Assembly: GCA_013388985.1 (NCBI GenBank)
Contig: JACAEF010000027.1
Coordinates: forward strand, 1 to 53,641
DNA: 53,641 nucleotides
Direction: 5' to 3'
DNA from: Rhodocyclaceae bacterium
GTDB lineage: Bacteria; Pseudomonadota; Gammaproteobacteria; Burkholderiales; Rhodocyclaceae
The notes beneath the pieces are model-generated. The model worked only from the letters and a program-made list of their open reading frames with translations. It was not told the origin of the DNA and made no database searches. Shown here in pieces: positions 1 through 12,143 of this stretch (the stretch's first letter is position 1; each line of letters begins with the position of its first letter). Made by a program: the position numbers and the translations under genes.

Positions 1-1209
1 CAGGTGCACCAGGCCGTCGATGCCGCCGGGCAGGCCGATGAAGATGCCGAAGTCGGTGATCGACTTCATCGCGCCACGGACCTTGTCGCCCTTCTTGTGG
101 TTCATCGAGAACTCTTCCCACTGGTTGGGCTTGCACTGCTTCATACCCAGGGAGATACGGCGGCGCTCCTCGTCGATTTCGAGGATCATCACCTCGACTT
201 CGTCGCCGAGCTGCACGACCTTCGAGGGGTGGATGTTCTTGTTGGTCCAGTCCATCTCGGAGACGTGCACGAGGCCCTCGATGCCCTGCTCGATCTCGAC
301 GAACGCACCGTAGTCGGTGAGGTTGGTGACCTTGCCAAAGAGGCGCGTGCCGGCGGGATAACGGCGCGCGATGCCGACCCACGGATCCTCGCCGAGCTGC
401 TTCATGCCGAGGCTGACGCGGTTCTTCTCCTGGTCGAACTTGAGCACCTTGGCGGTGACCTCGTCGCCGACGTTGAGCACTTCGGACGGATGGCGCACGC
501 GCCGCCAGGCGAGATCGGTGATGTGCAGCAGGCCATCGATGCCGCCGAGATCGACGAAAGCGCCGTATTCGGTGATGTTCTTGACGATGCCCTTGACGAT
601 CGTTCCTTCCTGCAGGCTTTCCAGCAGCTTCTGCCGCTCCTCGCCCATGTTGGCTTCGAGCACCGCGCGGCGCGAGAGCACGACGTTGTTACGCTTCCTG
701 TCGAGCTTGATGACCTTGAATTCGAATTCCTTGCCTTCGAACGGCGTGGTGTCCTTGACCGGACGGGTATCGACCAGTGAGCCGGGCAGGAAGGCGCGGA
801 TACCGTTGGTCATGACGGTCAAGCCCCCCTTGACCTTGCCGGTGATCACGCCCTTGACGAGGGTGCCTTCGTTCATCGCCTTTTCGAGATCGTTCCAGGC
901 GGAGATGCGCTTGGCCTTCTCGCGCGAGAGGCGGGTTTCGCCATAGCCGTCCTCGAGCATCTCGATGGCGACCTGGACGAAATCGCCCGGCTTGACTTCG
1001 ATTTCGCCACGGTCGTTCTTGAACTCATCGACCGGGATGAAAGATTCGGATTTGAGGCCCGCGTTGACGACCACGAAATTCGGGTCGACACGGACGACTT
1101 CGGCCGTGATCACTTCGCCGGCGCGCATTTCCTTGCGCGAGAGGCTTTCTTCAAAGAGGGCGGCGAAGGATTCGTTGCTGGGATTCACGGCGGTAGCGGC
1201 AGTAGACAT
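1..1209 (-). CDS. rpsA: 30S ribosomal protein S1, 3' end cut by window edge
   Basis: Ribosomal protein S1 binds mRNA on the 30S subunit and helps start translation of structured or weak-SD messages. The minus-strand frame opens at the ATG at 1209 ([20 protein letters not shown]) and stays open to base 1, giving about 403 of the usual 560 or so residues. Several S1/OB repeats are visible, each with a G-x-V-x-x-(I/L)-x-x-(Y/F)-G-(A/I)-F core followed by DGLVH or DGLLH, for example [19 protein letters not shown]. The gene follows the aroA-cmk fusion by 27 bp, the usual cmk-rpsA order in beta- and gammaproteobacteria, and is probably co-transcribed with it. The identity is secure; only the C-terminus is missing. 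Confidence 0.97.
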   Translation of the reverse strand, partial: MSTAATAVNPSNESFAALFEESLSRKEMRAGEVITAEVVRVDPNFVVVNAGLKSESFIPVDEFKNDRGEIEVKPGDFVQVAIEMLEDGYGETRLSREKAKRISAWNDLEKAMNEGTLVKGVITGKVKGGLTVMTNGIRAFLPGSLVDTRPVKDTTPFEGKEFEFKVIKLDRKRNNVVLSRRAVLEANMGEERQKLLESLQEGTIVKGIVKNITEYGAFVDLGGIDGLLHITDLAWRRVRHPSEVLNVGDEVTAKVLKFDQEKNRVSLGMKQLGEDPWVGIARRYPAGTRLFGKVTNLTDYGAFVEIEQGIEGLVHVSEMDWTNKNIHPSKVVQLGDEVEVMILEIDEERRRISLGMKQCKPNQWEEFSMNHKKGDKVRGAMKSITDFGIFIGLPGGIDGLVHL

Positions 1210-1236
1210 AGGGTTGAGGGTGGATGGAAAAAACCG

Positions 1237-3204
1237 TCAGATGACGGGCGGGTTGAGAAACGGCAGACGGTGACGGACGCTGTCCATCACCGCTGCCACG
1301 GCTTCGTCGATGTTCAAGTTCGTGGTATCCACGAGATCGGCATCGGGCAATCGTTTCAAGGGTGCGACGGGTCTTGCGGCATCGCGGGCATCCCGTTCTT
1401 CGAGATCCTTCACGATGTCTTGCAAAAGGGGACGCATGTTATCAGGCATTCCCTTCCCGATCAACTGCTTATAACGCCTTTCGGCGCGCGCCGGCGCAGA
1501 AGCGGTCAAAAACACCTTGACCGGGGCATCCGGGAACACGACCGAGCCCATGTCGCGGCCATCCGCGACCAGGCCCGGAAAGCGGCGGAAGGCGCGCTGG
1601 CGGTCGAGCAACGCTGCGCGCACGGCAGGGAAAGCGGCGATTTTCGAGGCCCCCTTGCCCACCTCCTCGCTGCGGATCGCCTCGGTAACGTCTTCTTCGG
1701 AAAGGAATATCCTGTCGCCCTGGAATGCCGCCGGCAGCTTCGCGGCGATCGCCGCCACACGATTCTCGTCGTCGAGCGAAACGCCCGCTTTCATCGCCGC
1801 CAGCGCCGTCAGCCGGTAGAGCGCGCCGCTGTCGAGGAAATGGAAGCCCAGTGCCTTGGCCACCCGCTGCGCCACCGTGCCCTTGCCGGAAGCCGACGGG
1901 CCGTCGATCGCGATCACCGGCGCGGCGATCTGCGCGAAGACATCGAAATAATGCGGAAAGGTCTTGGCGACGCAGCCGGGGTCGTTGATGCGCACCGGCA
2001 CGCCGCCGAAGGCCGCGAGCGAGAAGCACATCGCCATGCGATGATCGTCGTAGGTGTCGATTTCAGCGTTTGCCTGCAAAGTCGGCGTTGGCAGGACGGC
2101 AAGCCAGTCACTCCCCTCCTCCACCGTCGCGCCGAGCTTGCGCAGTTCGGTCGCCATCGCCGCGATGCGGTCGGTTTCCTTGACGCGCCAGGAGCCGATG
2201 TTGCGCAGGACGCATTTCCCGTCGGCGAACAGCGCGGCCACCGCCAGCGTCATCGCCGCATCCGGGATGTGGTTGAGGTCGAGATCGAAGGCTTTCAGCC
2301 TGCCCGCCGGCGCCGAAGCCTCGATGAAGTTGTCGCCCCAGACGATCCTGGCGCCCATCGTTTCCAGCGCGTCGGCAAACTTCACGTCGCCCTGGATGCT
2401 GTTCTTCCCCACCCCCTCGACACGCACCGGCCCGCCGCCGATCGCGCCCGCGGCAAGGAAATAGGAGGCTGCCGACGCATCGCCCTCGACATGCAGCACG
2501 CCGGGGCTCTTGTAGCGCTGTCCCCCGGGAATCGCGAAGCGCTGCCAGCCCTCGCGCTCGACGCGCACGCCGAAGCGCGCCATCAGGTTCAGCGTGATCT
2601 CGATGTAGGGTTTGGAGATGAGTTCAGTGGTCAGCTCGATGATGGCCTTCTCGCCGGTGAGTGGCAAGGCCATCAGCAGCGCGGTGAGGAACTGCGAGGA
2701 GACATCGCCGCGCACCCGGATCGGCGCGGACAAATTGACCTGCGCGGGGAATATTTCCAGCGGCGGGAAACCTGCGTTGCCCGTGTAGCGCACATCGCAG
2801 CCGATCTGGCGCAAACCATCGACGAGGTCGCCGATCGGCCGCTCGTGCATGCGCGCAACGCCGGAGAGCCTGTAATGCCCGCCGGAGAGCGCCAGCGCGG
2901 CAGTCAGCGGCCGGATCGCCGTGCCGGCGTTGCCCATGAACAACTCGCCCTGCTTGACCGGGAAGACGCCGCCTGCGCCCCGCACTTTCCAGCAGTTCGC
3001 GCCCTGCGCCTCCAGCCCGATGCCCAGTGCCGCCAAGGCCGAGAGCATCACGCGCGTGTCATCCGAATCGAGCAGATCGCGGATCTCGGTGACGCCCTCG
3101 GCCAGCGCGGCCAGAAGCAGCATGCGGTTGGAGATGCTCTTCGAGCCCGGCAGCCTCACCGTGCCGGCGGCGCGCAACAAAGGCGGGAGATCGAAATGAG
3201 TCAT
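1237..3204 (-). CDS. aroA-cmk: Fused EPSP synthase / cytidylate kinase
   Basis: The 655-residue product joins two enzymes. Residues 1 to about 427 are 3-phosphoshikimate 1-carboxyvinyltransferase (EPSP synthase, shikimate pathway), with PGSKSISNR near the N-terminus and [15 protein letters not shown] near the end of the domain. Residues from about 429 are CMP kinase, with the P-loop GPSASGKGT (about 435-443), the substrate motif DSGALYR, and [15 protein letters not shown]. There is almost no linker: the AroA end FDVFAQIAA runs straight into PVIAIDGP. Separate aroA and cmk genes are usual; this fusion is known in some betaproteobacteria. It is the penultimate gene seen in the supraoperon. The segment AVLPTPTLQ at 2078-2102 is encoded by a copy of the dispersed 25-bp repeat. 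No clear Shine-Dalgarno site precedes the ATG. Confidence 0.96.
   Translation of the reverse strand: MTHFDLPPLLRAAGTVRLPGSKSISNRMLLLAALAEGVTEIRDLLDSDDTRVMLSALAALGIGLEAQGANCWKVRGAGGVFPVKQGELFMGNAGTAIRPLTAALALSGGHYRLSGVARMHERPIGDLVDGLRQIGCDVRYTGNAGFPPLEIFPAQVNLSAPIRVRGDVSSQFLTALLMALPLTGEKAIIELTTELISKPYIEITLNLMARFGVRVEREGWQRFAIPGGQRYKSPGVLHVEGDASAASYFLAAGAIGGGPVRVEGVGKNSIQGDVKFADALETMGARIVWGDNFIEASAPAGRLKAFDLDLNHIPDAAMTLAVAALFADGKCVLRNIGSWRVKETDRIAAMATELRKLGATVEEGSDWLAVLPTPTLQANAEIDTYDDHRMAMCFSLAAFGGVPVRINDPGCVAKTFPHYFDVFAQIAAPVIAIDGPSASGKGTVAQRVAKALGFHFLDSGALYRLTALAAMKAGVSLDDENRVAAIAAKLPAAFQGDRIFLSEEDVTEAIRSEEVGKGASKIAAFPAVRAALLDRQRAFRRFPGLVADGRDMGSVVFPDAPVKVFLTASAPARAERRYKQLIGKGMPDNMRPLLQDIVKDLEERDARDAARPVAPLKRLPDADLVDTTNLNIDEAVAAVMDSVRHRLPFLNPPVI
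2078..2102 (+). repeat. 25-bp dispersed repeat, copy 1 (inside aroA)
   Basis: The core GTCGGCGTTGGCAGGACGGC at 2081-2100 matches the consensus at 18 of 20 positions. In the aroA frame it encodes AVLPTPT, just before the TYDDHR motif, in a stretch whose length is close to that of E. coli AroA. Confidence 0.85.
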
Positions 3205-3262
3205 ACAGGAAAATCAGAAAATCAGCATGGGGAAATAATGGCAACGCCGGCCAGCACCGATG

Positions 3263-3287
3263 CTGCCGTCCCGCCCGCGCCGACTTT
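3263..3287 (-). repeat. 25-bp dispersed repeat, copy 2 (between Uma2 gene and aroA)
   Basis: Reverse-orientation copy with core at 3265-3284, one mismatch to the consensus (GCCCGCGCC instead of GCCAGCGCC). Its AAAG end adjoins the stop codon (3287-3289) of the Uma2-family gene. Confidence 0.85.
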
Positions 3288-3871
3288 CATGGGACTGGCC
3301 GAGCGATTTCTGCCAGCGTCGTGGCCGCCTGCGGCAGAGCCCGAGGCGCGATCGGCTCGGTGGTCTTTGGTGTGAATATCGTCCGGTATTGGCCATCGAC
3401 GGGATCTCGACAGATCGTGAGCTCCTCGGTATTGACGTCGAGCAGCCAGACTTCCGGAATGCCGTGCCGGGCATAGAGTGGCAGTTTGACATCGCGGTCG
3501 AAGGGAAGCGTAGAGTCGGCCACTTCGACGAGGAGATAGACATCGGTGGCATTGGGGTGCGCCTCCAGGTAACTCCTGTTTTGCACCAAGGCGATGTCGG
3601 GTTGTGGTTCGTTATACAGATCGAGACGGATCGGGTTTTGCACACGAATCAAGCATGCCGTGGCCTTGCGGGAGAAAACCGCCAGCAATCTATCCACCCA
3701 ATAGGCATGTTTGCAGCCGATAGGCGCCATGTCGATCAATTCCCCTTCGATCAGTTCGGTGCGGTCAAACGGTGCCAACAAACCGACTTCCGCCATGCGG
3801 TAGTAGTCCTCCACCGTCCAGCGGTGGTAAGGAAAAGCAGTGTTTTCGCGGACCTGGAGAAGAGTGACCAT
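3287..3871 (-). CDS. Uma2-family (DUF820) restriction-endonuclease-fold protein
   Basis: The 194-residue protein has the Uma2/DUF820 pattern: HRWTVEDYYRMAEVGLL and FDRTELIEGELIDMAPIG at the N-terminus, then QPDIALV, then a LLVEVADSTLPFDRDVK core resembling a PD-(D/E)xK nuclease site, and LYARHGIPEVWLLDV. The function of these proteins is unknown; they are abundant in cyanobacteria and scattered elsewhere. I chose the ATG at 3871 because GGAG lies six bases upstream; in-frame ATGs at 3883 and 3889 are alternatives. It lies between tyrA and aroA on the same strand, an unusual passenger in this conserved operon. Its stop codon touches a dispersed repeat copy. Confidence 0.85.
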   Translation of the reverse strand: MVTLLQVRENTAFPYHRWTVEDYYRMAEVGLLAPFDRTELIEGELIDMAPIGCKHAYWVDRLLAVFSRKATACLIRVQNPIRLDLYNEPQPDIALVQNRSYLEAHPNATDVYLLVEVADSTLPFDRDVKLPLYARHGIPEVWLLDVNTEELTICRDPVDGQYRTIFTPKTTEPIAPRALPQAATTLAEIARPVP

Positions 3872-3911
3872 GCGCGTCTCCATTGTCATGACGTGGGAAA
3901 TGATAGCCCTG

Positions 3912-4844
3912 TCATTCGCCCACCGGCAACAGCGTTTCCAGCCAGGCGTCGCGCCGCGCGCGGGCGGTGGCGAACATCGCCTCCAACCCGGCGCTGTCGG
4001 CGCTGGCAAGCAGCACGCGCGTCTTCAATAGCTCGATCATGAAGGCGTCGAGTTCCTTCAACAGCGCATTGCGGTTGGCGATGCAGATGTCGCGCCACAT
4101 TTCCGGATGGCTGCTGGCGATGCGCGTGAAATCGCGAAAACCGCTCGCGGCGAAGGAAAACAACTGCTCGGCGTTGTCGCGGCTGGCGAGGTCGTGCACG
4201 AGCGCGAAGGCCAGCAGATGCGGCAGGTGGCTCACCGCCGCGAAGACGCGGTCATGCTCCTGGGGCGATAGTTCGGAGACTTTCGCGCCACAGAGTTCCC
4301 AGACCTGGCGGATCGCCGCGACATCCTCGGGCCGGTTTTCCGGCAGCGGGGTGAGCACGACCCGCTTGCCCTGATAGAGATCGGCGCGTGCCGCAGCCAC
4401 CCCGCTCTTCTCGGCGCCTGCGATCGGGTGCCCCGGAATGAATTGGCCGATCCTGTCGCCCAAAGCGGCGCGTGCGGCGGCGACGACATCCGACTTGGTG
4501 CTGCCGCCATCGGTGACCAGCGTCCGCGGGGAGAGATGCGGCGCGATCGCCTGCATCACGGTGGGCATCTGCCCGACCGGCATGCCGAGGAACACCAGAT
4601 CGGCGCCTTCCAGCGCGCTTTCCCAGTCGCGGCCGATCTCGTCGATCACGCCGCGCCCGAGCGCCTCTTCGAGCGACGCGCGGCTGCGGCCCATGCCGAC
4701 GATGCACGGGCAATCGTGCCGCTCATTGGCAACTGAGGCCAGCGCCGACTTCCTTTCGCGTCGACCCGCGAAAGCCGCTTTGATGGCCAGGGCCAACGAG
4801 CCGCCGATCAGGCCGACGCCGCAGACGACCAGCTTACCGGCCAT
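3912..4844 (-). CDS. tyrA: Prephenate/arogenate dehydrogenase
   Basis: The 310-residue TyrA oxidatively decarboxylates prephenate in tyrosine synthesis. The N-terminal Rossmann motif is VCGVGLIGGSLALAIK. Other family motifs are FLGMPVGQMPTVM, TDGGSTKSDV, FIPGHPIAGAEKSG, and the substrate-region histidine in FAAVSHLPHLLAFALV. The start ATG (4844-4842) overlaps the hisC stop by one base (TAATG), which indicates translational coupling. Residues around ERKSALASVANERHD carry a partial dispersed repeat, in a region between beta strands 1 and 2 that tolerates variation. No ACT domain is visible. Confidence 0.95.
   Translation of the reverse strand: MAGKLVVCGVGLIGGSLALAIKAAFAGRRERKSALASVANERHDCPCIVGMGRSRASLEEALGRGVIDEIGRDWESALEGADLVFLGMPVGQMPTVMQAIAPHLSPRTLVTDGGSTKSDVVAAARAALGDRIGQFIPGHPIAGAEKSGVAAARADLYQGKRVVLTPLPENRPEDVAAIRQVWELCGAKVSELSPQEHDRVFAAVSHLPHLLAFALVHDLASRDNAEQLFSFAASGFRDFTRIASSHPEMWRDICIANRNALLKELDAFMIELLKTRVLLASADSAGLEAMFATARARRDAWLETLLPVGE
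4738..4754 (-). repeat. 25-bp dispersed repeat, copy 3 (partial, inside tyrA)
   Basis: GCCAGCGCCGACTT (4738-4751) matches the AAAGTCGGCGCTGGC half of the consensus. A possible other end, GTGCCG, lies at 4716-4721, separated by about 16 bases. It is read in tyrA as KSALA. Confidence 0.6.
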
Positions 4845-5941
4845 TACAGCGATTGCTCCAGCGCTTCGAGGAAGCGCGCGTTCTCGGTCTCGAGGCCGAT
4901 CGTGACGCGCAGGTGGTTCGGCAGGCCGTAGCCGCCGATCGGCCGCACGATCACGCCTTGCTTGAGCAGCTTTTGGTTTACCGTCGCGCCCGTTTGCCCC
5001 GGAGGCACGGCGAAAGTGACGAAGTTGCCATGCGAGGGGATGTGTTCGAGGCCGAGGCGCTTGAGTCCCGCGACGATCTGCTCCATGCCGCGGCGGTTGA
5101 GCTGGTAGCTCTCGGCGACGAACAGATGGTCGTCGAGCGCCGCATGCGCCGCGGCGATCGCCAGATTGTTGACGTTGAACGGCTGGCGCACGCGGTTCAT
5201 CAAGTCGGCGACGTCCGGCGCGGCCACCGCATAGCCGACACGCAGGCCGGCAAGGCCATAGATTTTCGAGAACGTGCGGGTGACGATCAGGTTCGGAAAT
5301 TCCTTGATCCAGGCGACGGTGTCGACGCGCTCCGCCGGCGGCAGGTATTCGTTGTAGGCCTCGTCGAGCACCACCGCGACATCGGCGGGAACGCGCTTCA
5401 GAAAGGCATGCAGCTCGGCATAGGGCAGGAAGTTGCCGGTCGGATTGTTCGGATTGGCGATCCAGATGAGGCGCGTATCGGCCCGGAGCGCCGCCTGCAT
5501 CGCCGCGAGATCGTGGCCGTAATGCTTCGCGGGCGCGACGATGCATTCGGCGCCGGTGCTCATCGTCGCCAGCGGATAGACGGCGAAGGCGTGCTGCGAA
5601 AAAACGGCCGAGCGGCCGAGGGCGAGGAAGACGCGCGCCGCGAGGTCGAGCACGTCGTTCGAGCCGTTGCCGAGCACGATCTGGCTCTGCGCCACGCCCA
5701 GCCGCTCGGCGAGCTTGGCGATCAGCTCGAACGGGTCGGGATAGCGCTCGATGCCAGACATCGCCTGCTCGACCGCCGCCCGCGCCTTCGGGCTCATGCC
5801 CAGAGGGTTTTCATTCGAGGCGAGCTTGACGATCTTGTCGACCGGCAGGCCCATCTCGCGGGCGAGCTCGGTGATGGGCTTGCCGGGCACGTAAGGGGAA
5901 ATCTGGCGAACGTAGGGCAGGGATTGATCGATGAGGCTCAT
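4844..5941 (-). CDS. hisC: Histidinol-phosphate / aromatic aminotransferase
   Basis: The 365-residue product is a fold-type I PLP aminotransferase of the HisC family. Visible motifs are LASNENPLGMSP, the ANPNNPTGNF cofactor loop, LDEAYNEY, and the PLP lysine (Lys226) in TFSKIYGLAGLRVGY. HisC acts on histidinol phosphate, but this copy sits between pheA and tyrA. In this supraoperon the enzyme is generally thought to transaminate phenylpyruvate and 4-hydroxyphenylpyruvate; that substrate role is an inference from context. It starts 4 bp after the pheA stop and overlaps tyrA by one base. Confidence 0.93.
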   Translation of the reverse strand: MSLIDQSLPYVRQISPYVPGKPITELAREMGLPVDKIVKLASNENPLGMSPKARAAVEQAMSGIERYPDPFELIAKLAERLGVAQSQIVLGNGSNDVLDLAARVFLALGRSAVFSQHAFAVYPLATMSTGAECIVAPAKHYGHDLAAMQAALRADTRLIWIANPNNPTGNFLPYAELHAFLKRVPADVAVVLDEAYNEYLPPAERVDTVAWIKEFPNLIVTRTFSKIYGLAGLRVGYAVAAPDVADLMNRVRQPFNVNNLAIAAAHAALDDHLFVAESYQLNRRGMEQIVAGLKRLGLEHIPSHGNFVTFAVPPGQTGATVNQKLLKQGVIVRPIGGYGLPNHLRVTIGLETENARFLEALEQSL

Positions 5942-5945
5942 GCAT

Positions 5946-7025
5946 TCACTCCGCGCGCGGATAGGAGCCGAGCTCCTTGAGGAAGCCGACGCAGTTTTTC
6001 AGGTCGTCGAAGGCCGCTCGGATGCGGGGCTCGCTGCGATGGCCTTCGATGTCGATGAAGAAGACGTATTCCCAGCGCGAATTGCCGAAGCCGCGCGCCG
6101 GCCGCGACTCGAAGCGCGACATCGACACGCCGTGGGTCTTGAGCGGCGTGAGCAGATCGTGCACCGCGCCCGGCTTGTTCTGCGCCGAGCAGACGAACGA
6201 GGTTTTGTCGTTGCCCGAAGGGCCGGCATCGTGCGTGGCGAGCACGACGAAGCGCGTGGTGTTGTTCGGATCGTCCTCGATGTTCGCGGCGAGGATGTTG
6301 AGGTCATACAGGCGCGCCGCCGCCTCGCCGGCGATGGCGCAGGATTCCGGGTCTTCGGCCGCCATGCGCGCGGCTTCCGCATTGCTGGCCACCGGCACGC
6401 GCGGCAGGTGCGGCAGGTTACGGTTGAGCCATTCGTGGCACTGGGCGAGCGACTGGGCGTGCGAATAGAGCTTCTTCACGCGCTCGAGGCTGTCGGCCTT
6501 GGCCATCAGGTTCTGATGGATGCGCAGATTCACCTCGCCGCAGATCATCAAGGGCGAGACGAGCATCTGGTCGAGGGTGCGACCGACCGAGCCTTCGGTC
6601 GAGTTCTCGATCGGCACGACGCCGTAATCGGCTTGACCCGCCTCGACGGCGCGGAAGACGTCGTCGATGGTGAGGAAAGGCGTGAAGGTCGGCGCCGAGC
6701 CGAAATGCTTCTTCGCCGCCGATTCGGTGAAGGTGCCCGCCGGGCCGAAGTAGGCCACCTTGAGCGGCTGTTCGAGCGCCAGACAGGCCGACATGATCTC
6801 GCGGAAGATCGTGCGCACGGCACTTTCCGGCAGCGGGCCGGGGTTCGTCGCGGCGATGCGGCGCAGCACCTGCGCCTCGCGCTCGGGGCGGTAGATGTTG
6901 CCGCGCTTGATCTCGCCGACCTGCTGCGCGAGCCGCGCGCGTTCGGACAGGAGCCGCAGCACCTCGTCGTCGATCGCGTCGATGCTCTCGCGCAGCTTGC
7001 CGAGCGCTTCTTCTTGGCTAGCCAT
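5946..7025 (-). CDS. pheA: Bifunctional chorismate mutase / prephenate dehydratase
   Basis: The 359-residue P-protein makes phenylpyruvate from chorismate. Residues 1-90 form an AroQ chorismate mutase ([31 protein letters not shown]). Residues from about 92 are the dehydratase, beginning [15 protein letters not shown] and containing [14 protein letters not shown]. The C-terminal ACT domain starts at [18 protein letters not shown] and holds the phenylalanine-binding ESRP motif ([10 protein letters not shown]), so feedback inhibition by phenylalanine is likely. Its first codons overlap the serC stop by 8 bp, consistent with translational coupling. Confidence 0.97.
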   Translation of the reverse strand: MASQEEALGKLRESIDAIDDEVLRLLSERARLAQQVGEIKRGNIYRPEREAQVLRRIAATNPGPLPESAVRTIFREIMSACLALEQPLKVAYFGPAGTFTESAAKKHFGSAPTFTPFLTIDDVFRAVEAGQADYGVVPIENSTEGSVGRTLDQMLVSPLMICGEVNLRIHQNLMAKADSLERVKKLYSHAQSLAQCHEWLNRNLPHLPRVPVASNAEAARMAAEDPESCAIAGEAAARLYDLNILAANIEDDPNNTTRFVVLATHDAGPSGNDKTSFVCSAQNKPGAVHDLLTPLKTHGVSMSRFESRPARGFGNSRWEYVFFIDIEGHRSEPRIRAAFDDLKNCVGFLKELGSYPRAE

Positions 7026-8103
7026 GGCGGCGTTCGAACTCCTTCATGAAGGCGACCAGCGCCTGCACACCCTTGAGCGGCATCGCGTTGTAGATCGAGG
7101 CACGCATGCCGCCGACCGATTTGTGGCCCTTGAGCTGCAGCAGTCCGGCCGCCTTCGCGCCTTCGAGGAAGGCCTCGTTGAGCGATTCGTCGCGCAGGAA
7201 GAAGGGCACGTTCATGCGCGAGCGGAAAGGCTTCTCGACCTTGGTGAGATAAAAATCGGTCGAGTCGAGATAGCCGTAGAGCAGCTCGGCCTTGGCGATG
7301 TTGCGCCGTTCGATCTCGGCCAAGCCCCCCTGGCGCTTGAGCCACTGGAACACCAGCCCGGCAATGTAGATCGCATAGGTCGGCGGGGTGTTGTACATCG
7401 AGCCGTTCGCTGCCACGGTCTTGTATTCGAAGGCCGAGGGGCACAGCGGCGAAGCGCGGTCGAGCAGGTCGTCGCGCACGATGACCAGCGTCAGGCCGGC
7501 CGGGCCGATGTTCTTCTGCGCACCGCCGAAGATCAGGCCGTAACGGGACACCTCGACCGGCCGCGAGAGGATGTTCGACGACATGTCGGCGACGATCGGC
7601 ACGCCGGCCGGCGCCTCGGGGAGATCGAACATCTCGACGCCGTCGATGGTTTCGTTGCTGCAGAGAAACAGGTAGGCGGGATCGGCGGAATACCGAAAAC
7701 TCGGCGCTGGCGGGACGGCATGCCAAGGCCCGGAAAGCGAACCGGCGGCCAGATGCGGCGCGCAGTACTTCTTCGCCTCCTTGAACGACTTGGCCGACCA
7801 GGACCCGGTGACGACGTAGTCGGCCGTCGCCCTGCCGCCGAGCAGGTTGAGCGGGACGATCGCGTTCTCGGCGATCGCCCCGCCCTGCATGAACAGGATC
7901 TTGTAATTCGCCGGCACAGCGAGCAGCTCGCGCAGGTCGGCCTCGGCCTGCTGGATGATCTGCGTGAATTCCTTGCCGCGATGGCTCATCTCCATCACCG
8001 ACATGCCCGAACCGTGCCAGTCGAGCATTTCCTCGGCGGCCTGGCGCAGCACTTCCTCGGGCAGCGTCGCCGGCCCGGCGCTGAAGTTGTAGGGGCGCGC
8101 CAT
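7018..8103 (-). CDS. serC: Phosphoserine aminotransferase
   Basis: SerC (361 residues) converts 3-phosphohydroxypyruvate to phosphoserine, and its homologue substrate in PLP synthesis. The N-terminus [19 protein letters not shown] is diagnostic, and the PLP lysine lies in [13 protein letters not shown] chose the ATG at 8103, which has GAGGAG five bases upstream, over a GTG at 8109 that would overlap gyrA. It begins 2 bp after the gyrA stop and overlaps pheA by 8 bp. The stretch [18 protein letters not shown] is encoded by a dispersed repeat copy, yet keeps the family spacing to the [10 protein letters not shown] motif. Confidence 0.97.
   Translation of the reverse strand: MARPYNFSAGPATLPEEVLRQAAEEMLDWHGSGMSVMEMSHRGKEFTQIIQQAEADLRELLAVPANYKILFMQGGAIAENAIVPLNLLGGRATADYVVTGSWSAKSFKEAKKYCAPHLAAGSLSGPWHAVPPAPSFRYSADPAYLFLCSNETIDGVEMFDLPEAPAGVPIVADMSSNILSRPVEVSRYGLIFGGAQKNIGPAGLTLVIVRDDLLDRASPLCPSAFEYKTVAANGSMYNTPPTYAIYIAGLVFQWLKRQGGLAEIERRNIAKAELLYGYLDSTDFYLTKVEKPFRSRMNVPFFLRDESLNEAFLEGAKAAGLLQLKGHKSVGGMRASIYNAMPLKGVQALVAFMKEFERRHG
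7697..7721 (+). repeat. 25-bp dispersed repeat, copy 4 (inside serC)
   Basis: The core at 7700-7719 differs from the consensus only at its first base. In the serC frame it reads AVPPAPSF. Confidence 0.9.
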
Positions 8104-8105
8104 GA

Positions 8106-10649
<2,544 letters not shown>

Positions 10650-10705
10650 TGGGATCGGTGTCGGGATCGGTTCTGGCGGCCAGCCCCGCAGGGCATTGAA
10701 AAGTC

Positions 10706-10711
10706 TAAAAT
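10706..10711 (+). promoter_or_regulatory. Possible -10 box very close to the deaminase start
   Basis: TAAAAT ends six bases before the ATG at 10718, so transcription would begin at or next to the start codon (leaderless message). No convincing -35 box is visible. The 68-bp gap to gyrA must also hold the divergent gyrA promoter. Confidence 0.35.
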
Positions 10712-10717
10712 CTTAGC

Positions 10718-12091
10718 ATGAATGCCACCGCCGAACCCTCCTCGCCGACGGAAATCGACCTCCTGGTCGACGCCCGTTGGATCGTGCCCGTCGAGCCGGA
10801 AAATCTCGTCCTCGAAAACCACAGTCTGGCTGTCCACCAAGGGCGGATCGTCGCGCTCCTGCCCAGCGCGGAAGCTCACTTCCGCTTCGCGCCACGCGAA
10901 CATCACATGCTGGGAGAGCACCTGCTGCTGCCGGGGCTGGTCAACCTGCACACGCACGCCGCGATGACGCTCTTGCGCGGCTACGCGGACGACATGCCGT
11001 TGATGCGCTGGCTCACCGAGCGTATCTGGCCGGCCGAAAGCCGCCATGTCGCGCCGCAATTCGTCCGCGACGGCACGCTGCTCGCCTGCTGGGAGATGCT
11101 CAGGGGCGGCATCACCTGTTTCAACGACATGTATTTCTTTCCACAGGCAGCCGCCGAAGCCGCCCTGGACGCCGGGATCCGCGCCGCGCTGGGCATCACC
11201 GTGTTCGAATTTCCCAGCGCCTACGGCAGCGATGCCGAGGACTATCTGGCCAAAGGTCTGGAAGCGCGCGACGCACTCGCCGAAGAGCCGCTCATTTCCT
11301 TCTGTCTCGCCCCGCATGCGCCTTACACCGTCGCCGACAAGACCTTCGAGCGGGTCGTCGTCCTGGCCGACCAGCTCGACCTGCCGATCCACATCCATGT
11401 CCATGAAACCGAAGACGAAATCGCCGGCAGCCTCAAGGAACACGGCGTCCGGCCGCTGGAACGCCTGCACCGGCTCGGCCTGCTCGGCCCTCAACTGATC
11501 GCCGTCCATGCCGTGCATCTCGACAGCCACGAAATCGAGCTGCTGGCGGAGCATGGCTGCCATGTCGCGCATTGTCCGACCTCGAACATGAAACTCGCCA
11601 GCGGCCTGGCGCCGGTCGGCGCCCTGCTCGCCAATGGCGTCGGTGTCGGCCTGGGCAGCGATGGCGCCGCCAGCAACAACCGGCTCGACGTGCTGCAGGA
11701 AATGCGGCAAGCCGCCTTGCTCGCCAAGCTGGGCAGCCGCGATGCCGCCTGTCTGCCCGCCCATCGGGCGCTGCGCATGGCTACTCTCGAAGGGGCACGA
11801 GCGTTGGGGCTGGAAAATGAAATCGGTTCGCTGCAGCCCGGCAAGGCCGCCGACTTTTGCGCGCTGCGTCTGGACGAATGGGAATTGCAGCCCTGCTACG
11901 ATCCGGTTTCCCACCTCGTGTATGCCGCCGGTCGGGAGCAGATCACCCATGTCTGGGTCCGCGGCAGGTTGCGGATAAAAGACACTCGCCCGGTCGGCCT
12001 CGATCCTGCCGCCTTGGTGGCCACGGCGCGAATCTGGAATAATGATATCATTGTCAATCGTGAGCCGCCAATAAAAATGCAAAGCGACTAA
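10718..12091 (+). CDS. mtaD: TRZ/ATZ-family amidohydrolase (MTA/SAH deaminase type)
   Basis: The 457-residue protein belongs to the metal-dependent amidohydrolases that deaminate 5'-methylthioadenosine, S-adenosylhomocysteine or related compounds. Metal-site motifs are visible: LPGLVNLHTHAAMTLLRG, HIHVHETEDE, AVHAVHLDSHEIELL, and the late aspartate in GLGSDGAASNNRLDVLQEM. Length and motif order fit the MtaD/SsnA branch. It reads divergently from gyrA. The substrate cannot be fixed from sequence alone, so the symbol is provisional. The C-terminal part includes a palindrome at 12041-12052 that I treat as incidental. Confidence 0.85.
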   Translation: MNATAEPSSPTEIDLLVDARWIVPVEPENLVLENHSLAVHQGRIVALLPSAEAHFRFAPREHHMLGEHLLLPGLVNLHTHAAMTLLRGYADDMPLMRWLTERIWPAESRHVAPQFVRDGTLLACWEMLRGGITCFNDMYFFPQAAAEAALDAGIRAALGITVFEFPSAYGSDAEDYLAKGLEARDALAEEPLISFCLAPHAPYTVADKTFERVVVLADQLDLPIHIHVHETEDEIAGSLKEHGVRPLERLHRLGLLGPQLIAVHAVHLDSHEIELLAEHGCHVAHCPTSNMKLASGLAPVGALLANGVGVGLGSDGAASNNRLDVLQEMRQAALLAKLGSRDAACLPAHRALRMATLEGARALGLENEIGSLQPGKAADFCALRLDEWELQPCYDPVSHLVYAAGREQITHVWVRGRLRIKDTRPVGLDPAALVATARIWNNDIIVNREPPIKMQSD

Positions 12092-12130
12092 GCGTGACTC
12101 TGACTTCCGTTTTCAACAACCTTATTCTCT

Positions 12131-12137
12131 AGGGAAG
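12131..12137 (+). promoter_or_regulatory. Shine-Dalgarno site of the OmpA-family gene
   Basis: AGGGAAG lies six bases before the ATG at 12144 and is one of the strongest ribosome-binding sites in the window. It fixes the start and fits an abundant outer-membrane protein. Confidence 0.7.
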
Positions 12138-12143
12138 AAAAAC

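Noticed and set aside
1270-3375. A 701-codon open frame on the plus strand opposite aroA-cmk
   Set aside because: High GC makes antisense frames long. The translated product is Arg/His/Gln-rich without any domain, while the minus-strand frame encodes a clear fusion enzyme. The same holds for long antisense frames at 25766-28024 and 47911-50688.
12041-12052. Palindrome AATGATATCATT near the end of the deaminase gene
   Set aside because: It lies inside coding sequence and its distance from the OmpA-family gene gives no clear operator geometry. A short perfect palindrome may be chance.
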